The notes beneath the pieces were generated by a model. It ran no database searches and had not been told where the DNA came from. It worked only from the letters and a program-made list of their open reading frames with translations. DNA of 11,566 bases from Saccoglossus kowalevskii (lineage: Eukaryota; Hemichordata; Enteropneusta; Harrimaniidae): NCBI RefSeq assembly GCF_000003605.2, contig NW_003143797.1, positions 225,017 to 236,582 of the forward strand, in the 5' to 3' direction. The translations under genes were made by a program, and so were the position numbers. Positions 1 through 11,566 of the stretch are shown in pieces. Position 1 is the first letter of the stretch, and each line of letters opens with the position of its first letter.

Positions 1-575
1 CCAGCTACATAGTGCCCGACGAGGAGTTGGGTAGGTAGTGAAGAAAAACATTGACTGAAGCCTGGCAGAGGACTGAATTGTTGTCAACAGCAACAAACAT
101 ACCGGGAAAGTCAAAGACAGTGAAAAAACAAACAAAAAAACACACAGGCATATAAATACTAACTTTCTAGGATCTTTATTGACTCCAAGTAATCCAGAGT
201 AGAACGAGATGAATCAACGCTATACATCTTTATTTTAATATTAGATGCAACCATTATTCTGTAGGGGACAACGGGTCATGACTTGAGGGGAGTTAACACC
301 CATGATTTTTAAAATGCCTTGATCAATAAGAGTCTGAGTTACAGGGAACATTATTTTGATTTTTCAGTGGACCAATAAATGCATTTGACAGGAAAATAGA
401 AAAACTCTACCACAACAGCAATTAGAACAGCTTGCTGCATTATAAGTATCACTTCCCTGTCAAATTAGTGGTTCATGCTTATTTGAATCTGAACATAACA
501 GGCCAATTCACACCTTGCTAGGCTTGAACTTCCATCCAATCAGAGCATTCCAAATGAACATGATTCTCCACAAAT

Positions 576-588
576 ACTAGAGGGCGCT
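576..588 (+). promoter_or_regulatory. CTCF-like motif 1
   Basis: ACTAGAGGGCGCT agrees with the well-known bilaterian CTCF core (A-S-Y-A-G-R-K-G-G-C-R-S-Y) across its right-hand part. A motif match alone does not show binding; this word can also be part of a dispersed repeat. Confidence 0.3.
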
Positions 589-2910
589 CTGACCAAAAAA
601 ATTGCCATTATCTAAAGAAAAAGAACTGATATATATATAAATTAATTAGTCTGTTTGGGAAAAAATATTTATAACAATACGGGGGAGGTGTTAACTATAT
701 TAATAGGTGTAACGTGTCAATGTATAAAGATATAAATGACAAATTACCTTAATTATCTATTCCTATTGAGGCCTTTTACAATGAAATTATTCAGTTAATA
801 TGTTTTTTCTTATAAAAATACATTTTATGACCATGTTGTTGGAATGAATATGTGGAAGATGACCATGCAAATGCGCGTGCAATTACTTTATGGTATGGGC
901 TACGTGTGGTAAGCCAAGAATAGATCTATATCATAGTATATAATGAGGAATACACGAGCCAGATTCAAAATAGCCCGCAGTGATGTAAGCGAATCGAGAT
1001 CATTGGAAGTAGTTGCAGTCTTGTTTATTCATTATCACGGCATGGGGATAATAAGTTTTTGTCTAAAGTCCGAATAAACAAGAATAGTAACTTAAGGACG
1101 CATCTGGGCAGGACAATATTGCTAATTCACGGGATACTCACTTTTGGCATCATCTCACTAATCATTAGTGACAAAGTGACTCCCCGGATTTTCCGTCATG
1201 CTAACTTACTTAACGTTCAGAGTCCTCTCGGATGTTATTAACGCAGTCGGTTATAATGTTAGTTTTTCAATGATCTTGCACCCTACTCAAGTTTATATGT
1301 TAAATGGACTTGTACAGTTTACCGTGAATAATGGTGTTAAGCAATGAAATGTTTTATCCCTTTTTCTTTTAATGTATATGTGGACCAACTTAGTACCTTA
1401 GTACTCGGGTAAAATAGCATTGCATGTAGCATAAAGCATCTCATGTATGTTGACAACATAGTTGTACCGAGTCCTACTATTCGAGGATTACGCTCTCGTA
1501 GATACGTATGATGTATATGGCAGTGTCAATGATATTGTGTTTCTCAAGAAGGATGCATGTACTTGTTTTCACCAAAAAAATACGAGATCCTACCGCGTGT
1601 GCATTCGCTTAATGTTGTTTTCAGTCATACATATTCGGATGTTGTTTTCTCTTATTCTTTTTGCAATAACTTGGATATCAAACACCAAAGTCATTACTCG
1701 GGGGTTTTAATCAGAAAATGTAGTAATGAATCATGTAAAAGTATTAATATTTCATTTTTTGTGCGAACTTATGCACTGTTATGAACACATTATATTTGTA
1801 AATGTTCTATATATTATTGGGATTCACCCGGGATTGCAGTGCTAGTGGTATTATCCAATCTTATCATATAACTCAGCATTTATCCCGTCTCTACACATGT
1901 ATTTCGGTTACCAGCATGCACATTGATGGCAGTAGATAGAATGTTCATGATTTACAACTGTGACATTTATTATTCATTGAACAATATACTGATATAACAC
2001 AATTGTTTTCAATTCAATTTTACATTGAATATTCAAACAGCAAATAACACATTTCTACCATCCCACCAACGTTTCATTGAAGTAGTACCAATAATAAGAA
2101 TGATAAAATATTAATTATAGGTAGGTAACGGTAACAGTAACAATATCAATAATGCTGACCATGTATCTTTTAAATAAAAATAACATAAAAACACAACACA
2201 CTCACACAAAACGAGTGTATCAATACATCACATGTCTAATTGTGTATCTATCTACGTTAATAGAAAATTCTTTATTTATTTACTTATAAAGACAAGAGTT
2301 TTCCAATAACCTTCGATGCTCATGATGTCCATTAATGTTTATTGTCTAATGCCTGTGTAAATTAAGTGTATGAATGTATCATATGTCTTATATATGTAAC
2401 ATAACCAGTTTAACGAAAATAACATACAATAAAGCTTAGAATAAAGAAAAAAAGTCGAATCAATGTGAAATAAAATAGATTGTGATAATTGGCGCTGCAA
2501 TCGGGTACAATTATAGCAAGTGAATAGCGTCCACATCATAATCAACATTTGGAAAATCTTGTGTAACAATCATCAACGGGTGATTTTCAGTCCTAGGACC
2601 AACTAACCATTTTCAAACGGGCTTTAATGCAAGGAAAATTAAAATCTGAATAGAGTGAACAATATTTTTTGTTGGAGTTCTTGGTACATAACAATGTGTT
2701 TCCATACTGTATATATGTTGTCGATTGAACAAGCAACATCGCAATTTAATGGTAAATACATTGAGGCCTCTAGTTTTGTTATGCACGTATTAATTTGAAA
2801 ATAATTATGCTATTCTTGATGTTCATAAATCAGTTGACAGTAAATGCTATTCACTAGATATAATTGACCAGAGTGTCATGTTTATTGAATTTAATTGGGT
2901 AGAAATTTAA

Positions 2911-2960
2911 AAAATACATGTATGTGAATTCCATTATTTTATTCATCATACATGTATTTT
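2911..2960. repeat. 14-bp perfect inverted repeat with 22-bp spacer
   Basis: The left arm AAAATACATGTATG (2911-2924) and right arm CATACATGTATTTT (2947-2960) are exact reverse complements. Inside, TGAAT (2925-2929) and ATTCA (2941-2945) can add five further pairs with a one-base bulge, so the transcript of either strand could form a long hairpin. Each arm itself contains the palindrome ATACATGTAT. No transposase or target-site duplication is evident. Confidence 0.85.
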
Positions 2961-4137
2961 CAATTGCGATGTGACAACACGTGCACGTAGCTGTACATCA
3001 CACGCATTAATATCAATTCATTGAATCATACTTAACTGTTATTATATCAGTATTACAGATATTACGCTAATCTAATCGAAAATATGTACCAACATAATTT
3101 GCATAATGCAATACGCGCATGTGTGAGCAAGCAATGAACAATCTATTGTACTTAATTTTGTTGAGAATACGTTGCACAACGAATCTACAAGTCACCTACT
3201 ATCTATCTATCTATAGTGTATTCACATATACATTCAGGTATGATATTGAAATTATACTATAATGGGTGTATTCTGCATTATATATCCTCCGTAGATTTAT
3301 TACTGTTAATCAATTATAAACTCATCTGTTAAAAACATTTTGTGATGAGTAAAACTGTGTATAATGCTTGTTGCACTCCCAAACTAAATACAATAATAGC
3401 TCTAACCATATGATCTGACCTGAGTTTTAATAGTGTCATGCGTTTCAAGCAATGTTACTGTGCAGTATAAAACAAGAGAATGAACACCGTCACAGAGAGT
3501 CGTTTCACAGCCAGAATAAGTAGCAACATGTCTCGTTTCGGATTTCTGCAATACGCTACAACCTGTATCACACAGCACCAAGAACAAAGACAAACAAAAC
3601 AACAAAAGCTTTTGATTGTGAGCTTTAAAACATTAATACCATATCACTGATTTCGAACAAATCCCTTCATTGTACATTATGTAGATTCCATATGCATTAA
3701 AATCATTTCCGAAATAGCTTACATCACTTCGTGGCTGTATTCTTTCAAAATGATACATCCCTTTCTCTCTCTTTGATTCAACCATAATTGTGACGTTTGT
3801 TACTCCCATGTTTGACGTCTGTTGCGTTACGTTCTTAGAGTATGAATTGTGATTCAGATGTTATTTCCACTAATGTATAACACAATTTAATAGACCGTTG
3901 ACACACACGGCCACCGAGCAAGAAAACCACGTGGCTTGTGTTTAGGTCATATTGATGAGGAAAACAATAAACTCGGTGACGAGAGAGAATAGAATAATTG
4001 ATGACCTTAACGAGATGACTGCAGCCATTTGTGTTTAAGGAATATTTTGTAATACTGTTTAATTTTTGCAAAAAAATCCATATTTCATATAGATCCAATG
4101 ATTCATATAATTGGGATATAATCAAAATCGAATTATG

Positions 4138-4143
4138 TTTATT
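4138..4143 (-). promoter_or_regulatory. Candidate poly(A) signal for the fucosyltransferase-like gene
   Basis: AATAAA on the minus strand is the first canonical hexamer after the stop codon, about 390 bases downstream. This would give a 3' UTR of roughly 400-420 bases. No clear GT-rich downstream element follows, and weaker variants (AATACA at 4425-4420, AATATA at 4249-4244) are nearer, so the choice is tentative. Confidence 0.3.
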
Positions 4144-4195
4144 TGTGTGTCTACTCTTTGACCAAGGCTTGATAAACAATATGGTTGTTTATGTG

Positions 4196-4207
4196 CCAGA
4201 GGGCGCT
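4196..4207 (+). promoter_or_regulatory. CTCF-like motif 2
   Basis: CCAGAGGGCGCT shares AGAGGGCGCT with the site at 579-588 and has the same orientation. It sits in the probable 3' UTR, about 330 bases beyond the stop codon. The bases left of the core match the CTCF consensus poorly. Confidence 0.3.
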
Positions 4208-4533
4208 ATTATAATCATATATATATATCATATTATGTCATTATATATTCATGTCTTACATTTACACTTACTTACAACACGATAAACACACTCCATACAC
4301 TACCCTTGGCGTTAATACTGAATTGGAGTGGCAAAGAGAAAAGCAAACTGCTATACTTACTTGAACTGAACGCTCTAATAAGACTAGTAAGTCAAAGTAA
4401 AAAAAAATAAGCCATAATCTGTATTCTTTTAGGGTTTGGTGGCCGAATTTCATTCGTATTATTTCAATTTTAAATGTTGTCGTTGTTGTAAAAATGTCGG
4501 GTTTTCGATGAAATATACAGCTTTTTGGAAACA

Positions 4534-8337
<3,804 letters not shown>

Positions 8338-9469
8338 CTGTAACGATAAACGGTGAATTGATTAATTACAATGTGATCTGGTCGCTTGACATTTTATACT
8401 GTCGTGCCATAAAATGACGAACTTGTATAACCCGTCAGTCAATGGTTTAAAACATACTACTAATAACAAACATTTAAATATTTTTGTTAACTATTTTTGT
8501 ATTTTTTGTTTCTGATTTTTACATTGAAATTGCAAGTGCGAGTGTTGACATACAGAAAACATATTCCGTGTTTGGTATTATGCGACAAAATTGCATGGTG
8601 AAAATATAATGACTATTGCGACACGAGCCAGGCCCGGTCGAATACAATCACATCCATTCAGCCAGAGTATGTAAATGTGCCAGTTAACATCCTTTACATT
8701 ATACACCGATGTTATTACCGCTTAACACGGCTGGGTATCTTACGTGTCCGCGATTATTGGTTTTGCAGAACAATAGTCATTCAGTGTATTACCTAACTCC
8801 TAACAGCTCAACTTGTAAAATTTGACGTAGTTGAGTGTGTGAGCGACGACAATCAATGTAACAATACCGATTTCCTAACACTTAACAACACGAGGCCAAA
8901 AATCCAAGTCCCCTTCCCTGATATATAATTGTCGGCAAGGTTCAACACGCTGACAATCATGTGTAAGAAACGTAGTAATTTCCTCATCTCTACACGTGAT
9001 CGTGACATGTATGCAACACAGATACAACAATTGTAATTACAAACTCTTTTGTTCTGTATTTGTACTATAAACGTTAACATTTCGAACGATTTAGTAGTTC
9101 TATAATAACCATATTGAGAGTGTTGTGTTCTAGTACCCATCGAATAGGCATGGACATACATTAAAATGAAAATAGAAACGCAATGCTACTCGAGTTGTAC
9201 ATGGTTATGTTGGATGTCGTCACAGTAACGTTATTATTAATTTTTGATTCGAGTTCATTCTTAAAAATATATTCTGACAGAGCTAGCCCTTCCTGGATCA
9301 TCGTGGATTAGCCGATATGCTAATTTTTCAACCTGGTAATGATATGCAGATATGTGAACTTAATTACATGTAAAGTTGGTATATAATTACATGCAAAATG
9401 AAATCAATGTTTAGGGTGTGCTATCTGCTAATATACCAGGGTTTATTATGAATTGCAATGTTGTGCATT

Positions 9470-9481
9470 CCCCCCCCCCCC
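9470..9481 (+). repeat. Poly-C tract (12 C)
   Basis: Twelve consecutive cytosines stand in otherwise AT-rich sequence, followed by AAAATATATAAAT. This is a simple mononucleotide run; its assembled length should be treated with caution. Confidence 0.95.
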
Positions 9482-9681
9482 AAAATATATAAATTTCACT
9501 AGTCTGATATACCCCAAGACTTTAGTATTTTTTTGATATGCATAAATTGATATTCGGAAATATAATTATCAGCAATTAACAACAACAACAAAGAGTTGAA
9601 TCTAGCCCAACACGTTAAACGATAAGATCCATACTGAGTTTATGTTATAACTCATTTGTTGACGTACACGTTTTTTTTTTC

Positions 9682-9698
9682 GGGACGGGGGGGTGGGG
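9682..9698 (+). repeat. G-rich tract with potential G-quadruplex
   Basis: GGGACGGGGGGGTGGGG offers four G3 runs with loops of two, one and one bases, which fits the G3+N1-7 quadruplex pattern. It follows a run of ten T at 9671-9680. Confidence 0.7.
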
Positions 9699-10666
9699 TG
9701 TAAAACACCTTATGGTTGTTATGTGGCCAGCGGTCTTGTGTTTATACTAGATGGCTTGTTACCAACAATGCATTATTCTGCTGGGAAAATATCAGATGAA
9801 TCACTGTTGTCTCAGGTGAGTGCAAATGAACACTCGATTTCATTCTGTCAAATTTGATTTGATCGTCGCCCGCGTAGTTTTAACCGTACTTCTTGGCGTT
9901 TCATTAAGTGGGCATACTTTGAACTATCTCTTAATATTCAGAACAAATTTGTGTGTGAAACGATTAAAACAATGTTGAGCCTATTTTGTGAACAGATGCT
10001 AAACCAAAAATAACTAAATAATTCGATTCGAGCACGCTAAGACACGTCATGGCGCACGACAAACAACATCCTCGGTAATTGACAAAGTGCGTTTTCATTA
10101 ATGGGGAAATAGGCAACGTTCCATTTCATTAACGCACCGCAACATTCAACCATAGATTTCTTTTATGATGACGACTCTGGTTTAATTTGTCTAACAACAA
10201 TATATTTTTTAAATAGTTGTGTACTTTTTCCGTAAACAGTCAATATTTTAGACAATTTATATAACTTGGGGAATTCAAAAACTGTAATGTTGGCTATTGT
10301 TACATGTCTGACACCTAAAAACAATAATAGTCAATAAGCTTTACAAATAACAGTATTAACACGCGGCAATATGTGAATACCTCTGTAAACAATATATATG
10401 CAAATATAGCAAAGATAATGTTATTGAGTTTTATGTAAAACGTTCGACATGCATCGAGTATTGGGATTGTGTCACATGTTATTAAAAAACCGGCACAGTA
10501 GTAAGCATTCCTGCGATATCACCCACAACAAAATGTGCGGATTTGTTACGTTACAATCAATTTTAGCTTAAGTGACGACAGCCGCCACTTGATATCGCGC
10601 TCAGTTTCATTTAATTGAGATACCAATATTGGCCAACATAAGCAGGGTATTGTTTTAGATAAATGT

Positions 10667-10920
10667 CCTTGTATCCTATGCTATACTAGACACACGTGTG
10701 TACGCACGGCATAACATAACATCATGAGTGCCCTTGTATCCTATTCTATACTATACACACGTGTGTACGCACGACATAACATAACATCATGAGTGCCCTT
10801 GTATCCTATTCTATACTATACACACGTGTGTAAGCACGGCATAACATAACATCATGAGTGCCCCTGTATCCTATTCTATACTATACACACGTGTGTAAGC
10901 ACGGCATAACATAACATCAT
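10667..10920. repeat. 65-bp tandem array, about 3.9 copies
   Basis: Units start at 10667, 10732, 10797 and 10862; the last is cut after 59 bases. Copies differ at only a few positions (for example TATGCTATACTAG in copy 1 against TATTCTATACTAT in the others, and GTGTAC against GTGTAAG). Each unit carries CACACGTGTG, a palindrome with a CACGTG E-box core, extended to ACACACGTGTGT in all copies, and a CATAACATAACATCAT segment. It is a minisatellite; no open reading frame of note runs through it. Confidence 0.97.
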
Positions 10921-11534
10921 ATGCGTAGTAGAAAGAAAAGCATCTGTATTTCTTATCGTATTTGATAAGTCTCTACCCTTAAACATATTGACATTATATA
11001 CATGTATAGATATGCATTCTGGAAAGAACAAATGGTAACGTTATTAAGATTAGCTGAGCTATAATATAAACAGCAATACACGGCATGTAGAACTTCACCA
11101 CACACAAACGAGAACAATCTTTAACGCATGTGTTTCTGCATATTATAATATAGAATAGATGTATCGCTCTTTGAGCATTTCGTTGCTCGATCTTAAGCCG
11201 AATACCAGAAGCTGTTGACTGCATTCACTCGTACATTATAGCTAATTTGACTCATACAACAGAATATCAATTTATATGTAATAAACTTTTTAAAAAAATC
11301 TGATTTCACGTTCATCATAATATATTGAATACATTTACTATTCATTAGAATTGAAATTATTCTATACCAGTTTGATATTACTGTTAATTTTGACATTTAA
11401 ATATATTGATCTCTTTATTTTCACGTTTGTAATATAAGAACTAAGATATATCTGATCTATATACGGTTTATTGAAATAAATTGTGTTTGTGTGTTTATTT
11501 TGTTCTATATGATCTATGATTATATACCAACTTG
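10921..11534. other. Non-coding AT-rich stretch between tandem repeats
   Basis: No recognisable gene. Minus-strand frames at 11224-10994 and 11396-11193 have no domain, compositional bias or splice context that supports them. Short AT palindromes such as ATACATGTAT near 11000 are common across the window. Confidence 0.65.
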
Positions 11535-11535
11535 T

Positions 11536-11566
<31 letters not shown>
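11535..11566. repeat. (TTTA)8 microsatellite, continues beyond the window
   Basis: Eight perfect TTTA units run to the last base of the window, so the true length is unknown. It is the same repeat motif as at 4684-4795, in the opposite orientation. Confidence 0.95.

Larger units (their letters stand above)
1..4137. other. Non-coding downstream region
   Basis: AT-rich sequence with no recognisable gene. Open frames here are short (up to about 80 codons), several lack an ATG, and none resembles a known family or joins convincingly by splicing. Small features seen are a 48-residue minus-strand frame at 151-5 in less AT-rich sequence, a CTCF-like word at 576-588, an inverted repeat at 2911-2960 and (CTAT)4 at 3199-3214. 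The minus-strand frame at 3605-3402 begins with a hydrophobic leader-like stretch but starts with TTG and has no further support. Confidence 0.7.
8338..10666. other. Upstream intron and/or 5' flank without an identified exon
   Basis: The acceptor of exon A shows that at least the start of this stretch is intron. I looked on the minus strand for an exon ending in phase 0 before GTAAGT, GTGAGT, GTAAGA or GTATGT and found none with anchor-like or family-like coding. The best minus-strand frame (9161-8853) contains MRKLLRFLHMIVSVLNL, too short a hydrophobic span and with no good donor. The C tract, G tract and a possible plus-strand exon at 9731-9815 are listed separately. Confidence 0.65.

Noticed and set aside
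1059-1784. Plus-strand open frames of 60-82 codons
   Set aside because: One lacks an ATG start. The two overlapping ones read the same bases in different frames; none shows a domain, and AT-rich composition explains them.
3402-3605. Minus-strand frame with a leader-like hydrophobic start and several cysteines
   Set aside because: It starts with TTG, not ATG, has no splice support or family match, and lies in low-complexity AT-rich DNA.
3900-3940. Minus-strand TTWFSC reading after CACAAG as an alternative last exon
   Set aside because: The phase fits but the sequence does not resemble the family C-terminus, and exon D explains it fully.
8853-9161. Minus-strand 102-codon frame as a possible anchor exon of the fucosyltransferase-like gene
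   Set aside because: The hydrophobic span is too short for a convincing membrane anchor and no good donor ends the frame in phase 0.
10994-11396. Two minus-strand frames near the right edge
   Set aside because: No start context, domain or splice partner. They are consistent with chance frames in AT-rich sequence.

Overview
This is a window of AT-rich metazoan nuclear DNA. It has split genes with GT-AG introns, long non-coding stretches, many microsatellites and no operon-like gene packing. The one recognisable gene belongs to a luminal fucosyltransferase family that, from general knowledge, is expanded in marine invertebrates such as lophotrochozoans and lancelets. Together with the AT bias and frequent ACATGT words this suggests a marine invertebrate, perhaps a mollusc, annelid or brachiopod. 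That placement is a weak inference.

The only convincing gene is on the minus strand. Four exons (8337-7655, 7064-6923, 5396-5258 and 4664-4534) join in frame with intron phases 2, 0 and 1. They total 1095 bases, coding for the last 364 residues of a GDP-fucose O-fucosyltransferase-like protein (O-FucT superfamily, Pfam PF10250) plus a stop. No single exon shows this; it appears only after splicing. The short last exon carries the family's C-terminal motif and lies directly behind a 112-bp microsatellite. The 5' end (start codon, membrane anchor, promoter) was not found; it lies upstream, either unrecognised at 8340-11566 or beyond the window.

Region by region: 1-4137 is non-coding downstream sequence with small repeats. 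4138-4533 is the probable 3' UTR, with a candidate poly(A) signal. 4534-8337 is the gene body, with three complete introns of 593, 1526 and 590 bp. 8338-11566 is upstream intron or flank. It holds a C tract, a G-rich tract, a possible plus-strand exon, a four-copy 65-bp tandem array with a CACGTG palindrome in every unit, and a TTTA microsatellite running off the window end.

I saw no RNA genes, CRISPR arrays, transposase or reverse transcriptase genes, or viral genes. No clearly undescribed system is present. The most useful observations are the gene model itself, the microsatellite that fills the branch-point zone of the last intron, and the 65-bp satellite.
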